From the NCBI GenBank assembly GCA_024345305.1, contig BRON01000017.1, forward strand, positions 372,001 through 436,000: DNA of 64,000 bases, given 5' to 3'. This document shows, in pieces, positions 12,048-23,693 of the stretch (its first letter is position 1; every line of letters begins with the position of its first letter). The notes below the pieces were generated by a model that was given only the letters and a program-made list of their open reading frames with translations, searched no databases and was not told the DNA's origin. Source of the DNA: Mrakia gelida. Taxonomy: Eukaryota > Basidiomycota > Tremellomycetes > Cystofilobasidiales > Mrakiaceae. Position numbers and translations under genes: made by a program.

Positions 12048-13145
12048 ATGTCTTCCTCCTCCTTCCCCAAGGCTCCTTCTGCCTCTCCCCCTCCTCGAAC
12101 CCTCTCTTCTCTCCCTTCGGACGTCCTCTACGAGATCCTCGCTCTCGTCCTCTCCGATACGACCGACCGTCGTCGAGTCTCCATCCTTCGAACGTGTCGA
12201 GCTCTCCATCAAGCAGCGGGCGTTCATCTCTATCGCTCCGTCTACGCCAAATCCCTCACAAGCTGGAAAATCCTCTTCGGAAGAGAAGGGACAGGCCTCC
12301 TTACAGTGGAAGGTGGCAGAGATCTTGGGAAGTACGTGAGGAAGCTGAGGTTGGGAGCGAGGATGGCCGACTTCGACGAGAGACGATGTGAGCTCGAGTC
12401 TCTCCTTCCCTCTCGCTCTTCCTTCCTCCCCCCATATGATCTCTTCTCTTTGACATGATCATTTTCTCACTCATCTACTCCACCAGACACTCCCTTTCCA
12501 ATCGGAACCGTCTCCCTTCCCAACTGCTCAACCGTCCTCATCGAGCAATCCCTCATCGACGCGCATCGTCCCGCCCTCTTTCGACCTCTCTTCGCCCAAC
12601 TACGACCCACAACTCTCACCTTCCCCTCCTCCGGGTACCTATCCTTCAGCTCCGATCCCTTCATTCTACCTACCGCTATCAAATCCACCCTTCCGAATCA
12701 AATTGGCCTCCCTTATCAAGCCTGGCCCTCCCTTCGCGTCCTTCACTTCGACGGAGTCCTGCTCCTGGCAGCCAGTCCTCACGAGGGTGCTTCCTTCGCA
12801 AAATTTCCGGTCCTACCCAACTGGGCCGTTCCGATAGTCGTGCTCTCATCTAGAGCCTCAGACGGGGACGAGTCAACGATCTCCGAGGTCGGCGGTTGGA
12901 CTCTTTGGGATTTGCTGGGAGGTCGTGGGAACTGGGCAGGGGAAGGAGCGCTCGCTGGGTGGGAGAGGGTGCAGCTGAGAGTTGGAGAGAAGGTGGAGAA
13001 AGGGTTCAGGGAACGGTACGAGACGTGGGAGAAGGCGTTGATGGAGCCAGCGACGGAGGATCAGCGGCGTTTTCTCTCTGCGATAGTTTTTGTAGATGAG
13101 AAGGGGGCGGAGAGGAGGTTGATTGAGAGCTCGGACGATACTTGA
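12048..13145 (+). CDS. F-box domain protein
   Basis: The start at ATG 12048 gives MSSSSFPKAPSASPPP followed directly by an F-box-like block (LPSDVLYEILALVLSD, then CRALHQAAGVHLYRSV) at about residues 22-65. F-boxes bind Skp1 in SCF ubiquitin ligases, so the product should be a substrate adaptor. One intron lies at about 12388-12486 (GTGAGCTCGAG to CACCAG), and the joined codon gives RRYTPFPIG. The remaining 220 residues (FPSSGYLSFSSDP, LRVLHFDGVLLL, WTLWDLLGG) fit the irregular leucine-rich C-terminal region common in fungal F-box proteins, but I see no clear repeat to name a substrate class. The stop is at 13143-13145. Confidence 0.8.
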
Positions 13146-13518
13146 ATGTCGATCTTTGTAGGCGACCTTCTTGTTCTCGGAAAGCGATGGGGAAGACGGA
13201 CGAAGAGCCGTCGCTAAGTCGAACCGACGCGCTGCTTTCGTCCTCTCGCGATCGGGTCTACAGTGATAATCAACGCGTTTCGTGCTGAGATCTAGCAGTG
13301 GGGGACTTCTGATGCCTATCTCAGAGGAAGCAGACTGTATATAAAGTAAAAATAGGCAAGGAAAAAAGCACAGCTGCCAAAGAACGCGTCTCGTCTTTCT
13401 CCGCCGCGGTTTCGATCGGACCTCAACATCCTCCCTCCCTTCCCTCCCTTCCTTCTTCCCCCCTCCTCCTTCCCCTCCTCCTCTTCTTCTCTCTTCTACC
13501 TCAGCAGCATTAACAGCT
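13146..13518 (+). promoter_or_regulatory. Upstream region of the SGNH gene with a TATA element
   Basis: A TATATAAA sequence at 13338-13345 lies about 175 bases before the ATG at 13519. It is followed by a CT-rich leader (TCCCTCCCTTCCC type, about 13430-13500) typical of highly used fungal promoters. An ACGCGTC element sits near 13383. Confidence 0.5.
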
Positions 13519-16500
13519 ATGCGCTCGATCCGAGCTGGTCCCCTCCCTATGATCCTAGGGCTCGTAGCCGCTTTCCTCATTGGACTCTCTTCGAATCGAG
13601 TCCTGCACGAGACGTCGAAGGCAGCTGGATATCTCACGGACGACTACTCTCCACCGAGCTGGCTAGGGATCGAGACTACGAAGGGGTGGGGAGGGGTGAG
13701 CTCTGGTGGGTTGTATGAGGATGGCGAGAGTCTGAACGAGGTGGAGGAGCTTGCGGAAAGCGGGAGCGGGAGGGAGTGCATCGGAGGGGAGGGGCGAGGA
13801 GGAGCTGCTACTGCTGTTGCGAAGAAGGGAGAACGCGAGATGAAGAGGGACGCAGAGATGGAGGAGATGGTGGAACTGTTTGGGTGAGTCGTGTTTTCTT
13901 CATGGTCGGTCTGTTTGAGCTGCCAAGGGAGAAGCAGGGAGAGCGAGGGAAGGAAGAACAGAGCTCAACGAAGAGAAGGTTTGGGGAACTGTCCGACAAA
14001 AGGACGTTCGCTCCGTCGCTTCTGTCAGAAGAGGACCTTGAGACGGTACAGAGATGTTGCGGTGTGCTACCTCGTGCAGTCAGGGCGTCTTTTGAACGAG
14101 TGAAGCGGTGGTGGGGAGCCGAGGGAGGGAGAGATCTTGCGCGAGGAAGGAGACGCGAACGAAGACGAGCTGACCTCGGCCTTTCCTTCACTCCATTTCG
14201 TTTCGGATATTTGACAGACCACCCTTCTTTGATGTGAGTCCGGTCTCTATCATCTCCATCAGCCAGAGCTGCTTAAGCAGGCTCCGTTCGATTCCTCAGA
14301 ACAGTGGTTCCTCAGAACAGTGGAAGAGGAGGCTGTGGGCAAGAGGTCGGACGGACGACGAGCTCGAGAGAGGAAGCGACTCGGCTCGCTGAACCTGTGT
14401 TGACTTCCTTCGTTATATCCTTCCTTCAGAAATCCGTCTCGTACTCTGGAACCAACCATCGTCTTCGTCGGATCCTTCGACGAGCTCTCAACGGAGAGGC
14501 TATCTCAATCGCTGTGCTCGGTGGATCAAGTTCGTTCTTCCTCGACCGACTCACTCTGCGACGCGTCTCGGTCTTGTTAATTGACCGTCATCCCTTCATT
14601 CACAGTCACTGCTGGTCACAACATGCCGAACGAGACGAAGGACAAGACCTATCACGCCCTGTTATGGCAGTGGTGGCAGGAGCAGTTTCCCAATGCGACG
14701 CACTCTTATCACCCAGTGTGCGCCTGTGTTCTACTCCCCCCTACCTTTATAGACGATCCTTGACTGACTCTCTTCAATCCTGCTTCATCTCTTCTAGTGG
14801 CATCGGAGCTTTCGGATCAGCGTCAGTCTCACTCGCTGTCCTCCTTCGACGCGACTTCAACTCGCTAGCTCGACCTGACCTTCTTCCTTCTTTTCGCTCT
14901 AGCTACTTCGCCAACTGCTTCCTCGAGCATGTTCCCGCTGAGCTGGATCTCATCATGTGAGTGGCCTTGGAGATGCGTAGACCTCGAGCTGCTCGTCCTC
15001 ATTCATTCTCCCCTCGAATCGAATCGAACCGAACTGCTCCGCTCTCTCGCCCCTTCTTTCTCGAACTAACCGAATCCTCTTCTTTCTCTCCACTTCGCGC
15101 TTCCCGTGAAAAGTCTGGACTTCGCCGTCAACGACCTGCGCGACGACGACTTCCATCGCTCCTTCGACCATCTCCTTCGAGCCCTTCTCACTCTTCCCTC
15201 TGCTCCCGCAGTCGTCACTATGGAGTTCTTTGCGATCCCCGGCTGGGTTCCGATGACTACGGCTGGATCAAATCAGGTGAGTAGATCATGGTCTTGTTGG
15301 TGTCTTCATATCCTCGACCTGACGCGCGTTCTCCGCCCTCGCAGCTCGACTCTTCTCGATTCTTGGACGTGCCTTCGCTCTCTCTCCGAAACCCGCTCCT
15401 CCCCGAACTCCTTCTTCACCCTTCGAGGATACCGGACTTCTATGGAAGGCTGCCTGACGGAAGTGCGTCCTTGTCTTCATCTTTTCCCATCTCTGTTTCC
15501 TTTCGCTGACCTTGTTGCGTCGCGCGTCTGGCTTTCCTTCCTTCAGTCGTGGATCCTCGCCATCCCGACCTTCGAGGACACCTCGCCGCTGGAGCCATCC
15601 TCAAGCATCACATCTGGCAGCAGATCCTCTACGTCGAGGCTCACAACTCACCCGAAGACGCCGCTCTCGAAAAGCAAGCCGTCTCGCGGATCGGGATCGT
15701 CGACGAGGCCAAAGAAGGCGTGTACGATCCTAGGCTGTCACACACGAGGGAGGAGTACTTGGCGTGGGATGCGAACAGGAGCTACCTGCAGGAGAAGGAC
15801 TGGGGGTCGAGGAACGAAGACCTGGAGGTCGTGAGCAGAGTAGGTTGATTCGTTCGCTTCCTTTGTCGACGCGTCTGGCCCTCGAGCTTCGCTCAGACAT
15901 ATTTTTCCGTCTCGAAGCTGACACGTACTGTCTTTCTTTTTTCTTTTGGGCAGATGGCTCTCCTCGATCCTCACGACCCGTCGAAGTTCATCCCTGCGTC
16001 GATCCCCCAGTGCAAGTCGCTCGAAGGAACTCGAGAGAAGCTCGTCATTCACTCGACGACTAAAGGAGATCGCATCGACGAGAATGGAGTCACCCACTTT
16101 GGAGAGGGGGAGGGCTGGTTTGAGTGGGAATCCTCGTGAGTGTGGTCGTCGAGCTCGTTTCGACGCTCGTCGCGTCGCGTCGGTTTTCTCTTCTTCGCTC
16201 AGCTGACTTTCCACCTTTTCTCTTCCTCCCTCACTATAGCCCCGAGAAGAAGTACATCATCTCTCGATCTCCGAATGCTCAAGTTACCTTCTCTATCACG
16301 GTCGGACTCGTACGTCCTCCTTCCTCCAGCCCACCATCCCTTCTCCCCTTCCCTCGCCTCTCCCTTCTTCCACTTCCTCGTCTCTGAGTCCATATCTCGA
16401 ATCTTCCTGAAGCTGACCTCTCCCTTTCTTCTCATCTGGTCTTCACTCGTTTAACAGGGGGACGTCAAGCTCTGGTACCTCAAATCCACCGACTTTGGGC

Positions 16501-16787
16501 TCGGAGTCGCTCGATGCTGGGTGGACGACGAGGAAGCTCTCTGGACGAGATTTGACGGTATGTGGGACGCTAAGGTGAGTATTCTAAGCGCTTCCTCACA
16601 TCCTTCAACCCTTCGTCCTCGTGGTGTCGTCCCTTTCGCTGACTCCGACGCGTCGTTCCTCTCTTCGCTGCAGATGAGCATCGGCGTGATCGGGACGGTG
16701 CGAGAAGGCATCGCCCCTGGGGATCATCTACTGCACTGCATCTTGGAAGGACCCGAGTTCAGGATCAGCTCCCTTATCACTGGTTGA
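13519..16787 (+). CDS. Membrane-anchored SGNH/GDSL hydrolase
   Basis: This is a probable secretory-pathway esterase acting on O-acyl groups of glycans. The ATG at 13519 gives a single hydrophobic segment (MILGLVAAFLIGLS) near residues 10-25, so it is a type II membrane or secreted protein. After several exons, block I reads ISIAVLGGSITAGHN, with the nucleophile serine in GGS; this motif is split by an intron at 14530-14605. Block III is FAVNDLRDD, and the catalytic Asp and His lie in VVDPRHPDLRGH near 15547-15585. A C-terminal beta-rich part ends at the stop 16785-16787. There are about eleven exons. The stretch 13885-14430 is the least certain: a coding block LLSEEDLETVQRCCG is followed by a possible 16-base exon at 14218-14233. 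In basidiomycetes related SGNH proteins are often annotated as capsule-associated; a role in surface polysaccharide trimming is inference. Confidence 0.85.
14292..14323 (+). repeat. Perfect 16-base tandem duplication ending in CAG sites
   Basis: TTCCTCAGAACAGTGG occurs twice head to tail (14292-14307 and 14308-14323), within a probable intron of the SGNH gene. Each copy offers a TCCTCAG acceptor, so it could act as a pair of alternative splice acceptors 16 bases apart. Confidence 0.85.
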
Positions 16788-17433
16788 ATCTTTCGCTCGC
16801 TCCTCCGGGCGCGACGCGTCGGCCTTGCTTTCGCTTTCTCTCTCTCCCCTTTTTTATTTTGGGTTGTTGATCTTTATTGGACCTCTCTCTTCTCTTATCC
16901 CGTTTGTTGGACCTGCGTTTTCGCTTTCGTATCTATCTATCTGTCGCTTCTATCTACGATTCTGGACCGTCTCGTACCATCTGCCATCTGCGCGTCGTCG
17001 CTATACAATCTTCTGGAGCACGACCACAATCTCGTCAGCTCCGAAGTGATCCCGGCTTCTCTCACTCCACATGCTGTAGGTACTGAAGACAGCGAAATTC
17101 TACGAAGGCAGGGCGGCGTCAAATCGAGCGCTGCTCGAGCTCTCCTTTCTTCGACTCCTCCTTGCCTCCCTCCTTCCATCTCCCACGATCGATTCCAAGC
17201 AGTCTCTCTCCGAGCTGACCCTCGCAGCTTGACCAGGGAAGTCAAGAGCGCGTTCTGGCCATGCTCCAGCTCTCGAACAGACCTTCTCCGTCTGTAATGA
17301 CCTCGTCGAAGGAGAGTTTGGACAGATTCGTCGGATTGGGTTTGACTTTGAGCTCGACGTCGTGAGACTTGTGAGCTCCCTTCCCTTCGAGCTCACCAAC
17401 CACGACCTCTCATCGTTTCTGGATACTTCTCGT
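16788..17433. other. Intergenic region with a possible small gene
   Basis: The left half is a T-rich 3' region. On the plus strand from about 17080 a coding-like piece (VLKTAKFYEGRAASNRALLELSF in two halves) is followed by a CTGAC and CAG at about 17216-17227, then a frame containing SQERVLAMLQLSNRPSPS up to about 17360. This could be a short two-exon gene or the leader of the next gene. No start is clear. Confidence 0.3.
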
Positions 17434-19307
17434 ATGGCATCGAGTCCAAGCAAAGTGAGCGCACCATCTTTTTTTGACTCTGAAGCTCGTACTGACTCTG
17501 GTTCTGCTCGAATCCTTCAGCGACGTCAAGGCGTTTTGGTCCTCCTCCTCTCCTTCCCCCTGGTGCTCTACACCCTCTTCACCTACACCGACTCCTCTTC
17601 CCTCGACCCTCTTCGATCCTTCATCCTCTCCTCTTCCACCTACAAGTACTCAGCGATCGAAAACTACTTCCAGGGAAGCTGGCAACCTCTCTCAACCGGA
17701 CCCATCACCAACCTCACCAGTTTAGAGCACGCGTACCCTGGCTACTTTTTCCACGATGGCACATGCGGAGGAGGGCTCGAGAGATTGTTTAAGATCGCAA
17801 GCTGGGAGTGGGTCGGTGCAGATGGAAAGAGTACGGGTTGGGATGCGAGGAGATTCGTTGTCGATACCCTACGTCGGCAAGGAGGAGTCCTGCTCGTAGG
17901 AGGTGAGCTCGCACTTCCCTTCCTTCCTCCCTCCCCCCCCTCCGTTCGTCTCGTTACGCTGACCTCCCTGCCTTTTATGCAGACTCCATCTCCCTGATGC
18001 ACTACGCTGGAATGTCCCGGCTACTCGACGGTCTCTCCTTCACCTACCGAACCGAATACAAGACGAACGAGAAACTCTTCGTCTCCAAGATCCTCGAGGA
18101 GGTCATCGGCAACCCGCTTCACCAAGTTACCAACCTCAACCCTGCTCACCCAGCAACAGCTGAGCTCCTCAAGGAGGCTGGAGTGGGTGCTGAGAGGCTG
18201 GAGGTGCCTGTGGTGTCGATGCTGAGGAACGATTTCCTCGGAACGACGAAGGAGGTGTTGGACAAGGCGTGCGAGGAGAATGGAGTGAGTCTCGTCGACG
18301 ATCTACCCTCTCGCTTTCTCCTTTTTGCCGAGCTTACTCTTGTATTCCGGTTCTGCAGGCGGAATTCAACTGGGACGCACGAGGGATCTTCCTCTACGAT
18401 TGTTCGTTTCCTTCCCTCGTTCCGTCTCAGCTCAGCGTCGCGCGAAGCTCACCTTCGCCTCGACGCGTCTTTCGTCCTTCTTTCCTTGCAGGGCTCGCCA
18501 CCGCTCGAAACTACACCTCCAAACCTTCCCCTCACAAAACTCTCCTCATCATCAACACTGGGTGCGTGCTTCCTTCCCCCTCCTCCTCTCTCTCTTTCGT
18601 CCGCCTCTCGAATAACTGACCTCGCTCTCTCGTCCTCGCCAGCATGCACTTCGGCGTCGCCCCTTTCAAAGATCATAACGCTCCCGCCGACGTCGTCTTA
18701 GCTGTCGTCAACTCCCTCGTTCGTCTCTTTACCCTCTCTTCCCTGCTCCCCCTTCGCGTCCCTTTCACCCTCTCTGACTCGTCCTCGTTCCCGTCGCGTC
18801 CAACAGGTCCAATCCGCCTACACCTCCATCTCCACCCTGCCCAACATCCAAACCATCGTTCGAACTTCTTACCCAGGAGAAGCAGAGTGCGATCGTTCCA
18901 CAGCTCCTTTCACGGACGTTTCTCGTTCGTCCCCCGTCCCCCTTCCTCTCCCTCACTCCCACTTCGCCCTCTTTCTCTCTCTCTGTCTTCTCCTTCACCT
19001 CCACTAACCCTCCCCTTTCCTCCACCCCACCCCTCGAGCAGAAGCGACCAACAACATCTATGGCTGGGATCGCGTCCCCGCTTTCAACGCTATCCTCAAG
19101 GACAACATGCCTCTCCTCCTCACCCCCTCTTCATCTCGTTCCTCGCCGCCGTTGTTGCTCGATGTGGAGAGACAAGGAACGTTACGGAGTGATGCGAGAC
19201 TGAAACCTAATGTGGATTGTTTGCATATTTGTCCGACGGGGATAGCGGAGGATTGGGGGAGGTGGGTTGGGATGGTGATGAGGGGGGAGGAGGGATGGGG
19301 GTCGTGA
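17434..19307 (+). CDS. PC-esterase-like (TBL/Cas1-type) acyl-esterase family protein
   Basis: Start ATG 17434 (MASSPSK), then a 66-base intron, then a strong membrane anchor (VLVLLLSFPLVLYTLF). Because the intron is a multiple of three and open, both spliced and unspliced forms stay in frame. The lumenal part shows the marks of the PC-esterase branch of the SGNH superfamily. After an intron at about 17903-17984 comes LLVGDSISLMHY with the GDS nucleophile motif. Near the C-terminus comes NVDCLHICPTG, matching the DxxH-type block (D-C-x-H-x-C) that supplies the other catalytic residues. A further motif, LIINTGMHFG, lies between. Splice junctions leave one frame through about seven exons to the stop at 19305-19307. 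These enzymes add or remove O-acetyl groups on polysaccharides in the Golgi. The neighbouring SGNH gene (about 650 bases upstream, same strand) suggests related substrates. Confidence 0.8.
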
Positions 19308-19835
19308 GGAGTCGAAGAGGGACGCGTCTGTTGATTGTTTTTCGTTGTTTTGGTTGCATCTTCGGATTTCTTTGGTTCATTCATTCATACATGTGCTCGA
19401 TATGTAGCTTGGTACCATACTCTGAGTGCTGGCTTTGAAAACATTTCGAGAGCCGCGCATTTCGTTCGTCTCGACGCGTCCACTGCTCGGTCGGTCGTTC
19501 GTGTTCGTTTCGCTGTCTCTCTCCCTTCTCCCAGGCGTTTCTTTCATTCACGAGTTCGATAGCAGAGTAGAGACGAACCAGATGTGATCCTGACTAGGTA
19601 GCGTAAATGATAAAGGGAACGCAAGGCAAAAGGGAGTCGAGTCGTGTACGACGTGAAGGTCAAGGTCAAGAAACAGAAAGCGAACGCGAACGCGAAAGAA
19701 AGCAGAAGGTCGTAAAGAGAAGAGAGAACGTCAAGAAAAAAAGGGAGCAAGAAGAAACTAGGCTAGACTAGGCGAGCAAAGGAAACGAAAGTCCAAACGA
19801 ACAGAAAAGTGTTGAGCTGGAGATGAGCTTTAAAG
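19308..19835. other. Convergent 3' region
   Basis: This lies between two converging genes. It has T-rich then GAAA-rich composition and two ACGCGTC sites (about 19322 and 19474). No coding exon is supported. Confidence 0.5.
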
Positions 19836-22692
19836 CTAGAGCTCACCACTCTTCAACTTCTCCCCCTCAGCAACCTTCTTCTCATCGTGCCCGAGCTTCC
19901 CACTAAGGACCTTGAACTCTCCCTTGAGCTTGTCTCCGAACGAAGGCTTCTTCTTGTGCGTTCCTCCGGGGGAGGTAGGCGACTCGGTGGACGACGAGCC
20001 TGAAGCGGCGGAAGTGTGGGAGACGGTGGAAGCGACGGGGGCTCCGGAGGTGGTGTTGGTGTTCTTGGAGGGAGTGGAAGGGGTGCTGAGAGCTTTGGCG
20101 GCTGAGGGGGTTTCAGCGTCGTGGGGGGAGTGAGAGGTGGTGTCGGAGGGGAGCTTGAGGGTTGAGGCTGGACGAGGGGAGGGAGAGGACGGAGAGGGAG
20201 GAGAGTCAGCGAGGGAGTTCGTTCGAAGGGAAAGGAGTTGGAAGGCAGAGCGAGAAGGAAGAGAGGGGAGGGGGGGGGGGGGAAGAAGGAGGAAGGTACG
20301 AACCCAGGTTGTCCGTCTTGATGGGAGCGATGGGAGCTCCGAGACCAACAGGAGTCTCGGTCTTGGAAGCGGTAGCGGGAGCTGGGTGGTCGGTGATGGG
20401 TCCTCCCTAGAGTTAGAGATAGAGCGAGCAGAGAACAGAAACTACAAGTCAGATTCGACTCGACGCGACGAGGAAGAGAAGCGCGATGAGAGAAAGGCAC
20501 TCACAGTCGAGATCAAAGGCTCCTTTCCGGTGACTTCGGTGTGCTCGACCGACGAGGTGATGACGGGCTGTATGAAATCGAGAAAGCCGGGAGTGAGCTT
20601 CTCGAGAGGAGAGAAAAGCGAGAGGGCAAGCGAAAACTCACAGTCGAAGTCAAGTGAGTTCCTCCAACGGAAGTCGCGTGCGAATCCCTCGCAGCCTCAG
20701 CGACGGCGTCCGAGATAGCAGCAGCTCCACCACCGACGGCGGCGGACTCCTTGTTTCCAGCGAGAGGAGTGGAAGTGGAAGCGGAAGTGGAAGGAGAGGA
20801 GGTGGGGTGGTCCGTCGTGGAGGAGATGGCGGGCTGGAATGAGGACGAGGGAGGGAAATCAAGGTGAGCTCTTCCGGTTCCAGACGCGAGAAAAGCTAGC
20901 GAGCCTTCGCAAGGACAGGTGTGGAAGTGAAGAGTGATACTCACAGCAGAAGCCAAAGGAGTGGATCCAACTGAAGTGGCAGAAGAGTCCTTCGCGGCGG
21001 CAGCGACGACGTCGGAGATCGCAGCGGCTCCTCCTCCGACAGCAGCGGACTCCTTGGTTCCAGCAAGAGGAGTGGTCGACGAAGTCAGAGGGGCGTGAAC
21101 GTGAGGCTGTGGGGATAGATCGAAGAGCGAAGGAAGGGAGGGCAACGTCAGCGTTCGTTCGAAGTCAAAGTCCGTCGCGTCGTGTTCCAGAACTCACCGA
21201 CGAGGTCAAAGGAACGTCTCCAACGGAAGTGGCCTCGGAGTGCTTAGCAGCCTCAGCGACCTCAGGAGCGATGGTAGCAGCGAGTCCTCCTCCTCCAGCG
21301 AGAGGCGAATTGACAGACTCCTCGGGGTAGCTCTTGTGCGAGACGGGGAGAGTCGTCTCCTTGGTCGACGAAGTGGGAGAGCCGTATCCGAGGAAGGTCT
21401 TGGCCTGAGCGAAGAGTCCAGTAGCCTCCTCAACGACGACCTGCTTGACCTCCTCGAGAGTAGGAAGATCGTCCGTAATAGATCCAGCGGCGGGGGCGGT
21501 GGTGCTCGAGGAGGTCGAGGCAGGGAGGACGGCGGACTTGACCTCTTGAACGGAGGGGATCGCAGCCTTGACCTCCTGGACGGAAGGGATCGAAGCCTTG
21601 ACCTGCTCGACGGAGGGAAGGGAAGCGGCAGCTCCGGCGACGGTGCTCTTGACTCCCTCGGGGATGATGGAGGTGGAAGTAGTGGTGGGAGCGGTCTTCT
21701 CGTGAGGGAGGGTGTTGGTGGTGGTCGAGATGGGGTGGGTGGGCTCGGAGATGGATTGAGAGGAGAACTTGTCAATGAGGGAAGTAGGGACGGCGTCTGA
21801 AGATGCGAGAAAAGGGAAGGAAAGTCAGCTCGAAGGTCAAGGGAGCGAACGAGATGGAGGAAAAGCGAGAAAGGAGAGACGAACTGTAAGCGGCTTGTCC
21901 GACGGCGTTCAACCCAGAGTTGACATCCTGGTAGATGGTCGTCTCGGGAGTAGCAACCTTGGTGCTTCCCCTAGAAAGGTGAGAGACAAAAATATAAGAG
22001 AAAATGGGGGTCAGGAAAGGCGAGCGATGACGAGTGGGAGGGAGATCTCGAGCTCGAGCGCTCGAGCCGCGGTTTCACTCACCATCCTCCAGGGAGCTCT
22101 TGTCCAGGGGTGATTCCTGCATCAGCGAGAAGGGGAAGATGAAGGAGAGCATGAAAGTCAGCTTCGCGAAGAGATGGAAAGAGAGGGGAGGGGGTGATGG
22201 AAGTGAAGATGAGGACACGAACCTCCGGGAGTGAGCTGACCAGGGGCTGTTCCTACAGCGCTCTCGAACGAGGGCTCCTTGGCTCCTCCGAGTCCTCCCT
22301 GTCCAGTCTGCTGAAGCTTAGCGGTATCCGAGACGAGGGCTGGTTGAAAGAAAAAGGAGAGAAGAATATGTGAGCGTGAGATGGGAGAGGAAGCGAGGAG
22401 AGAGGGAGGGAGGGAGAGAGGAGATGGGGAGCGAAGAAGGAGCAAAACGCATACAGTTGGTAGGGAGAGCGTGGTCGGGATCGGGGAGAACGTGGGAGGT
22501 GTTGGTGAGAGTCTGAGCTGAAGAGGTAGAGGCAGGAGTGGCCTCGAAGGAGGAAGTCGTAGCGGTCGAAGGAGCAGGGTGAGAGGTCGAGGTCGAGCCG
22601 GTCTTGTCGACTTCCTGGTGCAGAAGATCGATGGCAGCGGGGATGGGACCCTTGGAAGCGGGAGGAGGAAGGGCAGCGGTGGTAGAAGACAT
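19836..22692 (-). CDS. Ala/Ser/Thr-rich protein with duplicated repeat exons
   Basis: I do not recognise a named family. The start is ATG 22692 (MSSTTAALPPPASKG), behind a CT-rich leader. About nine exons join in frame to a TAG at 19838-19836. The protein is low in aromatic residues and rich in Ala, Ser, Thr and Val. A central block has repeated short units (PSVEQVKASI, PSVQEVKAAI, PSVQEVKSAV). Three exons carry versions of one module of about 45 residues, with the common core KESAAVGGGAAAISD and ATSVG. The C-terminus is lysine-rich and ordered-looking (KKPSFGDKLKGEFKVLSG, then KKVAEGEKLKSGEL), a tail I have seen on other small fungal stress-related proteins. The composition recalls LEA-like or proteophosphoglycan-like proteins. 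It is hydrophilic throughout, with no signal peptide. Each repeat exon is bounded by introns of similar phase, which allows in-frame duplication or skipping. Confidence 0.75.
20270..20282 (+). repeat. Poly-G run in an intron
   Basis: Thirteen consecutive G bases in an intron of the minus-strand repeat gene (poly-C in the transcript, near the acceptor). It is likely a slippage-prone site. Confidence 0.85.
20644..21320 (-). repeat. Three tandem repeat exons
   Basis: Three successive exons code the same module. The most upstream (about 21318-21198) is divergent: SPLAGGGGLAATIAPEVAEA, then ATSVGD. The middle (about 21107-20943) and last (about 20832-20643) are nearly alike: PLAG, then KESAAVGGGAAAISD, then ATSVGG or ATSVGS. 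The middle and last copies also resemble each other at DNA level (GAGTCCGCCGCTGT-like stretches on the minus strand). This is a clear sign of exon duplication. Confidence 0.8.
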
Positions 22693-23693
22693 GGTTTGAG
22701 AGTTGGGGGGTTGGAGAAGATGGTGGATGGAGGGGAGAAGGGAGAGGGAGCTAGAAAGAAGCAGGTGGGTGGGTCGGCGCAGGGGGTTCGAGACGTCATC
22801 AGCTGCTTCTCTGACGACGCGGTAGACTAACCCCGCGGAAAAATTGATTGCTAGATCCTTTTGAGAGATAGTCCTCGTCGGTTCAGATCTCGTCTCAACC
22901 GAGCGACGAAGCGGCGAGCAACAAGGCGATCTCAGGAGATGAGAGAAAGGAGAATTCGTTGAGTCGCGCGACGAGTCCGCTGCGAGGAATGGCTCGTTTT
23001 CGTTGATCTCGGAAGCTTGATCTGATCGAGAGGAGATGAAAGACATGTTCGAAGATTTGCATCGCTCGTGTAGAGATGAGGAAAGGTAAAGAGAGGGGAG
23101 GCAGAGAAGCGTCGAAAGAAGAAGTGAAAGGGCGACGCGTCGAGAAAGGTCGGAGCTCGACGAAGAGAGGAGAGAAGGGTAAATCGAGGTCTGTTAGAGA
23201 AGGAAGAACCGAAGAGAGGTCAGCGAGGGTCCAAGACTCGTATAGGAGCAGCAGCGACAGACGACGCGCACTCACGATCCAAGGCTCCCTCTACTTCGCG
23301 TCGTCGAAACCGATCTCGTACCGTGCCCTCCCCTCCAGCTTCTCGAACATGTCGTCCAGCGACTCCCTGAGATTGTTTCTGGTAGGACAGAGGAGCAAAG
23401 AAGGACGGAAAATCCATGTCTGAGGGGAAACGCCTCAGCCCTGACGCGTTCCCTCCCTCGCCTGCCTCGGAGTCAAAACTGCAGACGGAAAGTCTCGTAG
23501 ACTATTTTCGTTGATCTCGCTAGCTGAACTTCCGTCGCTGCTCGTCGGGTGTAGCGGAACTACGAGGAAAAGTAAGATTCGATGGATTTCAGGAGCTGCC
23601 GGGGAGGCCACCAGGTGCCTCGGCGAGGGAGCGCTCGCCCGTTCCCCTTCCTCCGTTTCTCCCTCCCAACTCCTTCCTTCTCTTCAACCCACC
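22693..23693. other. Divergent intergenic region with a possible small minus-strand gene
   Basis: The repeat gene leaves left and the bZIP gene right. On the minus strand a clean intron is visible from a GTGAGT donor near 23273 to an ACAG acceptor near 23181, with a CTGAC branch site. Before it, two frames are plausible: one from ATG 23417 (MDFPSFFAPLSYQKQSQ), and one holding NLRESLDDMFEKLEGRARYE and stopping before the donor. After it a frame runs to about 22895. A short minus-strand gene at 23417-22895 is likely, but its exact product is not settled. Confidence 0.4.

Noticed and set aside
22318..23046. An upstream ATG at 23046 in frame with the repeat-exon gene
   Set aside because: The extra 118 residues pass through an obvious CT-rich leader just before ATG 22692, so the later start is preferred.
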